Shown: positions 27,191-36,361 of the stretch, in pieces
How positions within the stretch are numbered: position 1 is the stretch's first letter
Layout of the letters: each line of letters opens with the position of its first letter
NCBI GenBank assembly: GCA_037388885.1
Contig: JARRJS010000033.1
Location: 1 to 61,644, forward strand
Source: JARRJS01 sp037388885
GTDB lineage: Bacteria > Gemmatimonadota > Gemmatimonadetes > Longimicrobiales > RSA9
Direction of reading: 5' to 3'
DNA: 61,644 bases
Notes under the pieces: model-generated
Told to the model about the DNA's origin: nothing
What the model saw: only the letters and a program-made list of their open reading frames with translations
Databases searched by the model: none
Translations under genes and position numbers: made by a program

Positions 27191-29896
27191 ATGAAGACCA
27201 TTCGACAACTCACATCGGCAAATCGTCCCCTGGTACTAGCGTTCGCGCTGAGCGCACCCACCGCCCTCCATGCCCAGGCATCGCACACCGCCGCCGCCCG
27301 GTCGAAGGCCGACACGGCCGTGCGCGTGATGCGCGCAATGCGCCGCGTGGGCCCCATCACCATCGACGGACGCCTGAACGAGCCGGACTGGGCGCGGGCG
27401 CCGGTGTCGGATTCGTTCACGGAGAGCTATCCGGACCCGGGCAAACCGGCGCCGGATTCCACGACGGTGCGGGTGCTGTACGACGACGACGCGCTGTACG
27501 TGGGCGTCCGCATGTTCGACCCGCACCCTGACTCCATCGCGGCGCAGCTGGCCCGCCGGGATGCCAGCGGCATCTACTCCGATTGGGTGCACGTGATCAT
27601 CGACTCGTATCACGACCGGCGGACGGCGTTCCGGTTCTCGGTGAACCCGCGGGGTGTGGAGAAGGACGTCTACACGTACAACGACGGGAGCGAGGACCTG
27701 AACTGGGACGCAGTGTGGCAGGTGGGCACGCGGGTGGACTCGCTGGGGTGGGTGGCGGAGTACCGGATCCCGCTGTCGCAGCTGCGGTTCGGCGCACAAC
27801 CGCCGGACTCCAGCCGGGTCTGGGGCATCCAGGTGATGCGGGATATCGCGCGTTACAACGAGCGGGACGCCTGGTCGCCGTGGACGCCGAAGAGCCCGGG
27901 TTTGGTGTCGGCGTTCGGGGACCTGGTGGGGCTGGTGGACGTGCCGGAGCCGCGGCGGTTGGAAGTGGTGCCGTACGCCAGCACGAAGGTCACGCGTGCA
28001 CCGGGCGACGCGGCCGACCCGTTCTACCACGCCACGGATGCGAAGCCGTCTGTCGGGGCCGACGTGCGCATGGGTCTGCCGGGCGGCCTCACGCTCACCG
28101 GCACGGTCAACCCGGACTTCGGCCAGGTGGAGGTGGACCCGGCGGTGGTGAACCTGTCGGCGTACGAGACCTTCTTCCCCGAGAAGCGGCCGTTCTTCCT
28201 GGAGGGGTCCGGCATCTTCCAGTTTGGCGACGTGCGGCGCCAGAACGACTACGGCAGGGAGTATTTCTTCTACTCGCGCCGGATCGGCCGGCCGCCGCAG
28301 CTCTACCCCGGCGGCAGCGACATCCGGTACGTCGACGAGCCGGACCACACGACCATCGCGGGCGCCGGCAAGGTCACCGGCAAGACGGGCCCCTGGACCG
28401 TGGGCGTACTGGACGCCGTCACGACGAAGGAGAACGCGCAGGTGTATACGACGAGCGGCGTGCAGCGTTCGTCGCCCGTGGAGCCGCTCACCAACTATTT
28501 CGTCGGACGGCTCAAGCACGACTTCCGCCAGGGCGCGTCGTTCCTGGGCGCCATGCTCACGTCCACCACGCGCAACATGTCCGACAGCGTGTTCATCCCG
28601 CGGCTGCACAGCCGCGCCACGTTCGGTGGGGTGGACTTCGAGCACGGCATGCGCAAGCGGACGTGGATCCTGAGCGGGTTCCTGGCGGGCAGCCGCGTCG
28701 TCGGCAGCCGGCAGGCTATCGCGCAGACGCAGCGCAACAGCACGCACTACTATCAACGGCCCGACGCCGGCTACCTCACCTTCGACTCGACCCGCACGGC
28801 CCTCACCGGGCACGAGGGCGAGATCGCCATCGAGAAGTCGGGCGATGTCTTCGGGTCCGTGGCCTACAAGGAGATGAGCCCCGGGTTCGAGCTCAACGAC
28901 CTAGGGTACGTGGGCCGCGGCGACTACCGCGCGCTGTCGTCCCTGGTCGGCTACCAGAGCTACCAGGCAGGCAAGCACCTGCGGAGCTACAATGCCTTCG
29001 CCTACGCCAACAGCGCCTGGAATTTCGGCGGCAATTCCATCTACCAGGGCCTCGCCGCCGCCGCGAACGTCACGTTCAACAACCTGTGGAGCGCAAACTT
29101 CGGGGGCGGGCACAACTTCTCCGTGTACGACGACCGCCTGCTGCGCGGCGGCCCGCTGGCTCGCTCGCCGGCCGGGTGGTTCGCCAACGCGTTCATCGAC
29201 AGCGACTCGCGCTGGCCCGTGGTCGTGGGCCTCGGCGGCTCCTATCAGCACGACGCGTCCGGCGCCGAGTCCCACAGCCTCGACCTGTCGTTCGACGCCC
29301 GGCCGGCCAGCAACGTGCACATCACGCTGGGGCCCTCGCTCAGCGTGGACCGCAGCACGGCGCACTACCTTGCAGGAGTCCCCGACCCGACCGCCACGGC
29401 CACGTACGGCACCCGCTACGTGTTCGCGGACCTGCATGAGACCACGCTGTCCATGGAAACCCGCATCGAGTGGACGTTCACCCCGGACCTGAGCCTGCAG
29501 GCCTATGTTCAGCCGTTCATCGCGTCGGCGTCGTTCTCCGGCCTGAAGGAGTTCGTGCAGCCCGGCACCTTCGACTTCGCCGTCTACGGCCGCGACCGCG
29601 GCAGCATCACGTACGACGGGAACACGCGCACGTACACGGTGGACCCCGACGCCGCCGGCCCCGCCCCGTCGTTCACGCTCCCCAACCCCGACTTCAATCT
29701 GCGAAGCCTGCGGGGTGACGCCGTCCTGCGCTGGGAATACAAACCGGGCTCGGCGCTCTATTTCGTATGGCAGCAGCAGCGTGCCGGCCGTGCCGACGTG
29801 GGCAACTTCCGGTTGGGCCGCGACGCGAGGGCCGTGTTCCAGAACCGGCCCACCAACGTGTTCCTGATCAAGGCGACCTACTGGATCGGGCACTGA
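27191..29896 (+). CDS. CBM9-like/DUF5916 outer-membrane protein
   Basis: The 901-residue product has a signal peptide (to about 29), a carbohydrate-binding family 9-like domain (about 45-240: PITIDGRLNEPDWARA, VRVLYDDDALYVGVRMFD) and a DUF5916 barrel-like region. The latter contains the diagnostic NPDFGQVEVDPAVVNLSAYETFFPEKRPFFLEGSGIF. It ends NVFLIKATYWIGH, as these proteins usually do. Function is not established; an outer-membrane channel or receptor with a sugar-like ligand is plausible. It is divergent from the QAQQ/barrel operon. Confidence 0.93.
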   Translation: MKTIRQLTSANRPLVLAFALSAPTALHAQASHTAAARSKADTAVRVMRAMRRVGPITIDGRLNEPDWARAPVSDSFTESYPDPGKPAPDSTTVRVLYDDDALYVGVRMFDPHPDSIAAQLARRDASGIYSDWVHVIIDSYHDRRTAFRFSVNPRGVEKDVYTYNDGSEDLNWDAVWQVGTRVDSLGWVAEYRIPLSQLRFGAQPPDSSRVWGIQVMRDIARYNERDAWSPWTPKSPGLVSAFGDLVGLVDVPEPRRLEVVPYASTKVTRAPGDAADPFYHATDAKPSVGADVRMGLPGGLTLTGTVNPDFGQVEVDPAVVNLSAYETFFPEKRPFFLEGSGIFQFGDVRRQNDYGREYFFYSRRIGRPPQLYPGGSDIRYVDEPDHTTIAGAGKVTGKTGPWTVGVLDAVTTKENAQVYTTSGVQRSSPVEPLTNYFVGRLKHDFRQGASFLGAMLTSTTRNMSDSVFIPRLHSRATFGGVDFEHGMRKRTWILSGFLAGSRVVGSRQAIAQTQRNSTHYYQRPDAGYLTFDSTRTALTGHEGEIAIEKSGDVFGSVAYKEMSPGFELNDLGYVGRGDYRALSSLVGYQSYQAGKHLRSYNAFAYANSAWNFGGNSIYQGLAAAANVTFNNLWSANFGGGHNFSVYDDRLLRGGPLARSPAGWFANAFIDSDSRWPVVVGLGGSYQHDASGAESHSLDLSFDARPASNVHITLGPSLSVDRSTAHYLAGVPDPTATATYGTRYVFADLHETTLSMETRIEWTFTPDLSLQAYVQPFIASASFSGLKEFVQPGTFDFAVYGRDRGSITYDGNTRTYTVDPDAAGPAPSFTLPNPDFNLRSLRGDAVLRWEYKPGSALYFVWQQQRAGRADVGNFRLGRDARAVFQNRPTNVFLIKATYWIGH

Positions 29897-30221
29897 GCGG
29901 CGGTAGTGCCGCCCGGCGGCCAGAGGCCGGCGATCGCGCCCGCAGGGGGCGGGACATCATCGCTCCTCCTTCTCGGGAACCTCGGCGGATGGGCTGCCGG
30001 ATGCAGAACGCGCCGCCCTCCTCACGCATCCTGCACCCGTGCCGGAGCCCGCCCTGCGCAGCGCGCAGGACGCGAGGATCTCGGAGGCCCGGGTCGTTGT
30101 TCAATGGGTGCATGGCTTCGTACTTTGCGTCGTCGTGTTCGGGCGCCCGTACGCAGGCGCCGTCAGCGGCCAAAACGCCACACGACGCCCGGCCGGGCGT
30201 CAACGTACTTGGAGGGACCCC
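29897..30221. other. 325-base intergenic region
   Basis: Apart from the two hairpins at its left end and GGAGGGACC at its right end, I see no gene, repeat or convincing promoter. Confidence 0.4.
29899..29929 (+). terminator. two tandem short hairpins after the DUF5916 gene
   Basis: GGCGG-TAGTG-CCGCC and CGGCC-AGA-GGCCG follow the stop directly. There is no U-tract. Confidence 0.35.
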
Positions 30222-30548
30222 ATGATCATGCGCATCTGGCACGGCTGGACCACGCCGGAGAATGCCGACGTCTACGAAGAGCTGCTGCTGGACGAGGTCA
30301 TCACGGGCATTCAGGACCGCCACATCCCCGGATTCAGGGACATCCGGGTGCTGCGCCGCGCGCTGGCCGACGAAGTGGAGTTCGTGACCATCATGTTGTT
30401 CGACTCACTGGCTGCCGTGCGCGAGTTCGCGGGCGAGGACTACGAGGCGTGCGTCGTGCCGCCGGCTGCCCGGGAAGTGCTGTCGCACTTCGACCTGCGA
30501 TCGCAGCACTACGAGCTGAGGGCGGAAAGGCGCGCAACGCCCGCCTAG
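30222..30548 (+). CDS. antibiotic-biosynthesis-monooxygenase-like (dimeric alpha/beta barrel) protein
   Basis: The 108-residue product starts at ATG after GGAGGGACC. MRIWHGWTTPENADVYEELL, GIQDRHIPGFRDIRVLRR and FVTIMLFDSLAAVREFAG follow the ABM-fold pattern (small dimeric alpha/beta barrel). These proteins are often annotated as monooxygenases, but many have no known substrate. No biosynthetic neighbours, so its job is open. Confidence 0.85.
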   Translation: MIMRIWHGWTTPENADVYEELLLDEVITGIQDRHIPGFRDIRVLRRALADEVEFVTIMLFDSLAAVREFAGEDYEACVVPPAAREVLSHFDLRSQHYELRAERRATPA

Positions 30549-30651
30549 ACGCGGCGGCCGCCGCACGGGGCTCATCGCGCCCGCGCTTGAGCTCTCCTGC
30601 GGCGCCTACCCATGTGGATGGGCTCCCGGCCTGCTCGGTCCCGGCCGGCCG

Positions 30652-30873
30652 TCATCCCGTTCCCTCCTTCAGCTCGAACACGGACTCGACGTCGGTGTCG
30701 AAGATGCGGGCGATCTTCAACGCCAGGGACAGAGACGGCACGTAACGGCCGTGCTCCAGCAACACGATGGTCTGCCGCGAACAGCCCGCTTGCTCCGCCA
30801 GGTCCTGCTGCGTCATCTCGCCATGCTCGAACCGAAGCCTGCGGATGTGGTTCTCGATCTCGGCTTTGGCCAT
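30652..30873 (-). CDS. small XRE-family (Cro/CI) transcriptional regulator
   Basis: The 73-residue product is a lone helix-turn-helix: MTQQDLAEQAGCSRQTIVLLEHGRYVPSLSLALKIARIFD, the pattern of short YozG-like regulators. ATG 30873 with AAGG seven bases upstream is preferred; a TTG at 30879 overlaps the preceding stop. It lies directly behind the membrane-protein gene, a frequent pairing, and probably represses that operon. Confidence 0.92.
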   Translation of the reverse strand: MAKAEIENHIRRLRFEHGEMTQQDLAEQAGCSRQTIVLLEHGRYVPSLSLALKIARIFDTDVESVFELKEGTG

Positions 30874-30875
30874 GC

Positions 30876-31427
30876 TCAACCCTTCCGATACCCCAGCAGC
30901 GCCCCCACCGGTAGACCCAGCAGGTCCACCACCACGCAGGACCAGAAGACCAGGTACAGGTAGAACAGCGGCACCGCCCCCGCTTCGTGGAAATGCTCCG
31001 TCAGCCCCACCGTCCAGATCGCCAATGTGACCAGCATCGCGCCAGCCTGTACCGCCGGGGCCCTGCCCAGAATCGCCTTGTCCCGCTCATCCAGCGACCC
31101 GTCCTCCCGCCGCACATGTGCCCTCGCCCAGAACGCCGTCATGCTCACGACGCCGATCACCGCCAGCAACAGCAGGGTGAACGTGATGCGAAGTGCGTCG
31201 CTCTCGTACGTCGCCTCGGCACCCTTCGCCAACACCAGCACCGCGGCCGCCGCCGTAAACAGCCCGCCCAGGCCGATGCTCCACCACGCAATCCGCTGCA
31301 ACGGGGTCGCCGACAACTCCGCGTCAGGCGGCAGCGGCGGGCTGGACGGTCGCGCCAGACGCCCCGCGAACCACAACGCGAGCAAACCCGCCACCAGCGC
31401 CAAGATCCCCCAGAGTATGATCGACAT
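30876..31427 (-). CDS. integral membrane protein paired with the XRE regulator
   Basis: The 183-residue product has four to five predicted helices (2-20, about 46-68, 82-101, 127-147, 154-178) and a cytoplasmic loop HVRREDGSLDERDKAILGRA. The DERDKAI-type loop is characteristic of small DUF2178-like membrane proteins that sit next to XRE regulators. The stop is two bases from the regulator ATG. Function unknown. Confidence 0.82.
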   Translation of the reverse strand: MSIILWGILALVAGLLALWFAGRLARPSSPPLPPDAELSATPLQRIAWWSIGLGGLFTAAAAVLVLAKGAEATYESDALRITFTLLLLAVIGVVSMTAFWARAHVRREDGSLDERDKAILGRAPAVQAGAMLVTLAIWTVGLTEHFHEAGAVPLFYLYLVFWSCVVVDLLGLPVGALLGYRKG

Positions 31428-31479
31428 CGGTCCAGTCTCCAGTGAAGGTCAGAACCGCCCCCAATCCAGCGTCGGATGT

Positions 31480-31508
31480 AGCGTACAATAAACCGTACAG
31501 TATGTCAA
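31480..31508 (-). promoter_or_regulatory. promoter of the membrane protein/XRE operon
   Basis: TTGACA (31508-31503), 17 bases, TACGCT (31485-31480). Two TGTAC copies lie in and next to the spacer and could be a repressor site. The operon starts at 31427. Confidence 0.5.
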
Positions 31509-31618
31509 GTTTTCTGTATATCATGGCAGAACGGGGCCGGTGCTGTGGAGCCGTTCTTGCTTGAAGCCGGGTGGCTGCTCCCCACGGCCACCATCAACCG
31601 AGTACAGGAGGAGGAGCG

Positions 31619-31684
31619 ATGGCGAGCCCTCGGCGCAGGGACACGCATGGTTTGGCGCCCGCGGGACGGCGGTGCGCGTCATGA
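31619..31684 (+). CDS. 21-codon leader frame upstream of the permease
   Basis: ATG 31619 has the best ribosome site in the region (GGAGGAGGAGCG). It opens a frame of 21 residues, arginine-rich (SPRRRD, PAGRRC), whose TGA overlaps the ATG of the permease (ATGA at 31681-31684). Coupled translation of the permease, whose own ribosome site is weak, is the simplest reading. The alternative is a frameshift, with this being the permease's true N-terminus. Confidence 0.5.
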   Translation: MASPRRRDTHGLAPAGRRCAS

Positions 31685-33462
31685 GCGACACTGTGCACCG
31701 CACCGCCGCGGATGATCAGCGGCTTCGACGCGACATCGGCATCATCGGGCTGCTGTTTTCCGCCGTGGGGTCGATCATCGGATCGGGGTGGCTGTTCGGC
31801 GCTCTGGCGGCCGGTGAGATCGCGGGGCCGGCGTCGGTCATCGCGTGGGGGATCGGTGGCGTGATGATCATCCTGATCGGGCTGTGCTACGCGGAGCTGG
31901 GGACGACGTTCCCCGTCTCGGGCGGTGTGGTGCGATTTCCCCACTACAGCTTCGGTTCCTTCGCCAGCTACACGGTGGGCTGGATCACGTGGCTGGCCGT
32001 GGCGTCGACGACGTCCATCGAGGTGGAAGCGGCACTTCAGTACGCCACGAACTACGTGCCGTGGCTGCAGCAGCTGAAGGGCGGCGTGCCGGTGTTGACG
32101 GGCGCCGGCTTCGCAGTAGCGGCCGGGCTGCTGGCGGTGTTCAGCCTGATCAACGTGTTGGGGATCCGCTGGTTCGCACGCCTGAACAACGCGCTGGTGT
32201 GGTGGAAGCTGGTCATCATCACGGTGGTCATCGTGGCGTTTTTCCTGACCGTGTTCCACGGGGGCAACTTCACCAGCGCAGGGGTGGCGACAGCGGGGGC
32301 TGCGGCACCGGGAGCGTCCGCGGCCAGGTTCGTCGCCGCGCACGCCGGGTCCGCGGCGGTGGGGGCGGCCGGTGCCCCGCCGGCCGGTGGCTTCATGCCC
32401 TACGGCTGGAGCGGTGTGTTTTCGGCCATCGCCACGGGCGGCATCGTATTTTCCTATCTCGGGTTCCGGCAGGGCGTGGAGCTGGCGGGGGAGACGCACG
32501 ACCCGCAGCGCAACGTGCCCATCGCCATCATCGGCTCCGTGCTGATCACGGGCATCCTCTACATCGCGCTGCAGGCGGCGTTCATCGGTGCGCTGCCGGT
32601 CGCGGCGCTGACGCATGGCTGGGCCCACATCGGCACCAGCTTCACCGGCAAGCTGAGCGACGTGGCGGCCGCCTATGGCCCGCTGGCTGCGCTGGCGAGC
32701 GTGATGGGGCTGACCTGGCTGGCCATCCTGCTGTACATCGACGCCTTCATCTCGCCGGCGGACACGGGTCTCATCTACACGACGGTCACGGCGCGCATCT
32801 CGTACGCCATGGGCCGCAACGGCAACGCGCCCCGAACGCTGGCCAAGGTCAGCAACCGCGGCGTGCCCTGGGTGAGCGTGATCCTGACCTTCCTGATCGG
32901 GCTGGTCTTTTTCCTGCCGTTCCCGGGATGGCAGAAGCTGGTCGGTTTCGTCACATCGGCCACGGTGCTGTCGTTCGGCTCCGGTCCGCTGGCGCTGATC
33001 GCGCTGCGCCGGCAGATGCCCAGGGAGGCGCGGCCGTTCCGGCTCCCATGGGCCCACATCGTCGCGTACCTGGCCTTCCTGTCGTCCAACCTCATCGTCT
33101 ACTGGTCCGGTTGGGAGACGGACTGGAAGCTGTTCGTGGCCGTGCTGCTCGGCTATGTGGTGCTGGCGTTCCACGAGTGGCGCAACCGGGAGAGCACGCC
33201 GCCCCTCGAGTTCCGCTCGGGATCCTGGGCCCTCGTCTGGCTCGCCGGCCTGGCGGTCGTCAGCTGGCTGGGGTCGTACCCGAAGCCCGCCCAGCACGCG
33301 GGCAACCTGGGCATACTCACATTCGGCTGGGCGATCGTCGTGCTGGCGGCCTTCTCGGCCCTGGTCATGTGGATGGCGACCAGCTTCCGGTTGCCGACGG
33401 AGCGGGTCGAGGTGCACCTGGGCGAGTCGGCGCAGGAGCCGGCGGTCTCACTGTCGGACTGA
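31681..33462 (+). CDS. APC-family amino-acid permease
   Basis: The 593-residue product has about twelve to fourteen membrane segments and the family's opening LRRDIGIIGLLFSAVGSIIGSGWLFG, with GSIIGSGW in helix 1. YAELGTTFPVSGG is in the third segment. An alanine/glycine-rich insertion (about 195-245, starting FHGGNFTSAGVATAG) lengthens one external loop. It should import amino acids or a related solute by proton symport; specificity is not readable. The ATG overlaps the stop of the 21-codon leader frame. Confidence 0.92.
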   Translation: MSDTVHRTAADDQRLRRDIGIIGLLFSAVGSIIGSGWLFGALAAGEIAGPASVIAWGIGGVMIILIGLCYAELGTTFPVSGGVVRFPHYSFGSFASYTVGWITWLAVASTTSIEVEAALQYATNYVPWLQQLKGGVPVLTGAGFAVAAGLLAVFSLINVLGIRWFARLNNALVWWKLVIITVVIVAFFLTVFHGGNFTSAGVATAGAAAPGASAARFVAAHAGSAAVGAAGAPPAGGFMPYGWSGVFSAIATGGIVFSYLGFRQGVELAGETHDPQRNVPIAIIGSVLITGILYIALQAAFIGALPVAALTHGWAHIGTSFTGKLSDVAAAYGPLAALASVMGLTWLAILLYIDAFISPADTGLIYTTVTARISYAMGRNGNAPRTLAKVSNRGVPWVSVILTFLIGLVFFLPFPGWQKLVGFVTSATVLSFGSGPLALIALRRQMPREARPFRLPWAHIVAYLAFLSSNLIVYWSGWETDWKLFVAVLLGYVVLAFHEWRNRESTPPLEFRSGSWALVWLAGLAVVSWLGSYPKPAQHAGNLGILTFGWAIVVLAAFSALVMWMATSFRLPTERVEVHLGESAQEPAVSLSD

Positions 33463-33841
33463 GCGGCGACCGGCCTGTCCGGGAACGGGGGTGACTTCGG
33501 CACGGAGAATGATTATCTTCGTCGCCGCGGTCGCCGTCGACCGCCTCCAATTCTGACCTCCCGCGCGCGATCCCCATACATCTGCGCGGACATCGAATGC
33601 CATAGGCAGGTCGGGCGGGCGAGACCGGGAGTGACCTGAACGCTCCCGGCGGGATCCGAAATGCGTGGGCGTCGCCGCGTCAGGCAGCGACCAGCCCCAG
33701 CCGCGCACATCATCGGCATCCTGGCAACTCCGTCGGCCGAGCCGGCAGGCTTCCCGGGAAGCGCCCGGGGTTACCGCACGTCCGGCGCGTGGCCGGACCG
33801 TCACGNNNNNNNNNNNNNNNNNNNNNNNNNGAGGAGGCGCC
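33463..33841. other. intergenic region containing a scaffold gap
   Basis: About 340 bases of ordinary sequence, then 25 N (33806-33830), then GAGGAGG ahead of the next gene. A Fur-like half match (33505-33517) is present but without supporting context. The true distance across the gap is unknown. Confidence 0.8.
33806..33830. other. assembly gap (25 N)
   Basis: A run of exactly 25 N, a scaffold join. Any promoter of the gene at 33842 may be inside it, and gene order across it depends on the scaffolding being right. Confidence 0.99.
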
Positions 33842-34456
33842 ATGAGGTCGACGACCCGATCCCCGATTCCCTTGCTGCTGCTGTGTCTGCTTGCTCCGCT
33901 TGCGGTCCTGCCCGGGCGGCTGGCGGCACAGGACGCGTCACCGCCGACCCTCAAACCGGAGCTCGAACACGTCCGCACCGTCCTGGACAAGTACCGCGAC
34001 CCCATTGCGGCGGTGCACGACGGCTATCTTTCTACCGTCGGCTGCATCGACTATCCGGAGGGGAGCAGTGAAGGCAAGATGCAGTATGTGCCCGGCGGCA
34101 TGGGCGTCCATTTCCTCAACCCGCAGCTCGTCGGTCCCGAGCTGGATCCCACCAAGCCACAGGTCCTGATCTACGAGCCCGACGGCCTCAAGCTGCGCCT
34201 CGTCGCGGCGGAGTGGTTCGTCCCGACCCAGGTCGCGGGCTCCAACCGGCCGGCCATTTTCGGCAGGGAGCTGGACGGTCCGATGGAAGGGCACGAGCCG
34301 ATCATGCCCAAGAGCATGCACCACTACGACCTGCACGTCTGGCTCTGGAAGAACAACCCCGCCGGCGTGTTCTCGCCGACGAACCCGGATCTGTCGTGTC
34401 CGAAGGAGGGATACTCCTTCGAAGAGCACACACCGAAGGTGGTGGGGGGAACCTGA
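33842..34456 (+). CDS. conserved exported protein of unknown function
   Basis: The 204-residue product starts at ATG after GAGGAGGCG. It has a signal peptide (to about 29, RLAAQ). The mature part has LDKYRDPIAAVHDGYLSTVGCIDYPEG, a central GGMGVHFLNPQLVG and a C-terminal HHYDLHVWLWKNNPAGVFSPTNP. The His-rich block and two cysteines are the conserved features of a widespread uncharacterised secreted family; metal binding is possible but untested. Confidence 0.85.
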   Translation: MRSTTRSPIPLLLLCLLAPLAVLPGRLAAQDASPPTLKPELEHVRTVLDKYRDPIAAVHDGYLSTVGCIDYPEGSSEGKMQYVPGGMGVHFLNPQLVGPELDPTKPQVLIYEPDGLKLRLVAAEWFVPTQVAGSNRPAIFGRELDGPMEGHEPIMPKSMHHYDLHVWLWKNNPAGVFSPTNPDLSCPKEGYSFEEHTPKVVGGT

Positions 34457-34584
34457 TCGCGAACCTCCACCGATGAAGCGACGAGTGGGGCGGGCCCCGC
34501 ATCGGCGGCGCCGAAATCTGAGATCACGGCGTCGCGGATGGCCCGGAGCCCGTCCCGCTGCGTCGCAGTTCGCCCCGGCAGGCA

Positions 34585-36219
34585 ATGGAAACGATCCGCA
34601 TGGAACTGGAAAGAGCGCGTGAGGCATTCGAGCGCCGGGCCTGGCAGACGGCGGCCGACGCGTTCCGAGCGGCTGATGCCGACGCCGCGGGTGCGCCGGA
34701 CCTGTGGCGTTTGGCGCTGGCCTCCTACCTGATCGGGCGGGAAGAGGACTTCATGCGGGCGCTGCAGCGGGCGCACCAGGCGTATCTGGATGCCGGAGAC
34801 GTGCAGGCGGCAGCGCGTTGTGCGTTCTGGCTGGGATTGCACCTGGACAGCCGGGGTGAGATTGCGCAGGCGACGGGCTGGTTCGGTCGGTCCAGGCGAG
34901 TGCTGGATCAGGCGCAGCTGGACTGTGCAGAGCGCGGCCTTCTGCTGGTGCCGGCCGGTCGGCGGCGGCTCATGGCGGGGGATGCCGATGGCGCGTGTGC
35001 CCTGGCCGCGGAGGCGGCGGCAATCGGCCAGCGGCACGGCGATCGGGAGCTGGTGGCGCTGGCGTTGCACCTCCAGGGCCGGGCCCTGGTGTACACGGGG
35101 CGGGTCGACGAGGGCCTCGCGCTTCTGGACGAGGCCATGGTCGGCGTGACGGCCGACGAGCTGTCGCCCATCATGACCGGTCTCATCTACTGCAGTGTCA
35201 TCAGCGCCTGCCGCGAGGTGTGGGCTCTCGGGCGCGTGGACGAGTGGACCGCCGCGCTCACGCGGTGGTGTGAGCGGCAGCCGGAGATGGTGGCGTACAC
35301 GGGCGAATGCAGAGTGCATCGCGCGGAGATCTTCCGGTTGCGCGGGGCCTGGCCGGACGCCATGGACGAGGCGCGCCGCGCCGAGGAGCGCTTCGCGCTG
35401 GGCTCCGAGCCCAATGCGAAAGGCTTCGCGCTGTACCTCCAGGCCGAGATGCACCGGCTGCGGGGCGAGCTCGCCGCCGCCGATGAGGCGTACCACGCGG
35501 CCAGCCGCGCAGGCCACCAACCCCAACCGGGGCTCGCGCTGCTCCGCCTGGCGCAGGATGACGACGACGCGGCCCTCGCCGCCATTCGCCGGGCGCTCGC
35601 CGAGACGAAGCAGCCGCTGCGGCGGGCGCGCCTGCTGCCCGCCGCCATCGACATCATGCTGCAGGCCGGTAAGCTGGACGACGCCCGGCGCGCTTGCGAA
35701 GAGCTGTCGGAGATCGCCGGCTCGCGCGCCGCAGGGGTTCTGGGCACGGTCGTCACGCAGGCGCGGGGCGCCATCGAGCTGTCGGCGGGGCGTGCCTCCG
35801 CGGCACTTCCGCACCTTCGCCAGGCCTGGCAAGAGTGGACATCCCTGGATGCGCCCTACGATGCCGCCCGCGTTCGCCTGCTTCTGGGCATGGCCTGCCG
35901 CGATCTGGGCGATGAGGACGGCGCCGCCATGGAGCTGGAGGCGGCCCGGGCCGAATTCGAACGACTGGGCGCTGCACCGGACGTTGCGCGCCTCGACAGC
36001 CTGACGCGGCGGGCCCGGCGCGACCGCCACGGGCTCACGCCGCGAGAGCTGGAAGTGCTGGCGCTGCTCGCCACGGGTCGGACAAACCGCGCCATCGCCT
36101 ACGCATTGACCATCAGCGAGAAGACCGTAGCGCGCCACGTCGCCAACATCTTCAACAAGCTGGGCCTGTCGTCACGATCGGCGGCCACGGCCTACGCATA
36201 CGAGCACGACCTGCTGTAG
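34585..36219 (+). CDS. TPR-domain transcriptional regulator with LuxR-type HTH
   Basis: The 544-residue product has an all-helical TPR-like region (about 1-475) and a C-terminal GerE/LuxR DNA-binding domain (about 483-544: LTPRELEVLALLATGRTNRAIAYAL, SEKTVARHVANIFNKLGLSSR). No ATPase domain precedes the TPRs, so it is not a full MalT/LAL protein. The flavin monooxygenase gene follows in the same direction after about 140 bases and is the likeliest target. The signal sensed is unknown. Confidence 0.93.
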   Translation: METIRMELERAREAFERRAWQTAADAFRAADADAAGAPDLWRLALASYLIGREEDFMRALQRAHQAYLDAGDVQAAARCAFWLGLHLDSRGEIAQATGWFGRSRRVLDQAQLDCAERGLLLVPAGRRRLMAGDADGACALAAEAAAIGQRHGDRELVALALHLQGRALVYTGRVDEGLALLDEAMVGVTADELSPIMTGLIYCSVISACREVWALGRVDEWTAALTRWCERQPEMVAYTGECRVHRAEIFRLRGAWPDAMDEARRAEERFALGSEPNAKGFALYLQAEMHRLRGELAAADEAYHAASRAGHQPQPGLALLRLAQDDDDAALAAIRRALAETKQPLRRARLLPAAIDIMLQAGKLDDARRACEELSEIAGSRAAGVLGTVVTQARGAIELSAGRASAALPHLRQAWQEWTSLDAPYDAARVRLLLGMACRDLGDEDGAAMELEAARAEFERLGAAPDVARLDSLTRRARRDRHGLTPRELEVLALLATGRTNRAIAYALTISEKTVARHVANIFNKLGLSSRSAATAYAYEHDLL

Positions 36220-36361
36220 CTACCCGCATTTCTGACCGTCCGGGTCGCCTACACAGAATTACCCATTGGAACACCGTCGAAAAATTGGTTCGTTTGCCCG
36301 AAGCGGTGCAGGCGGGTCCCGGATTATCGTGGCAATTCAGGCAACCGGGAACCTGGGGTTC

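Noticed and set aside
31540..31680. N-terminal extension of the permease to 31540
   Set aside because: It starts at a non-ATG codon without a ribosome site and its 47 residues do not resemble an APC N-terminus.
33505..33517. Fur-like sequence GAGAATGATTATC
   Set aside because: Outer arms do not pair, no promoter or iron gene is near, and an assembly gap separates it from the next gene.
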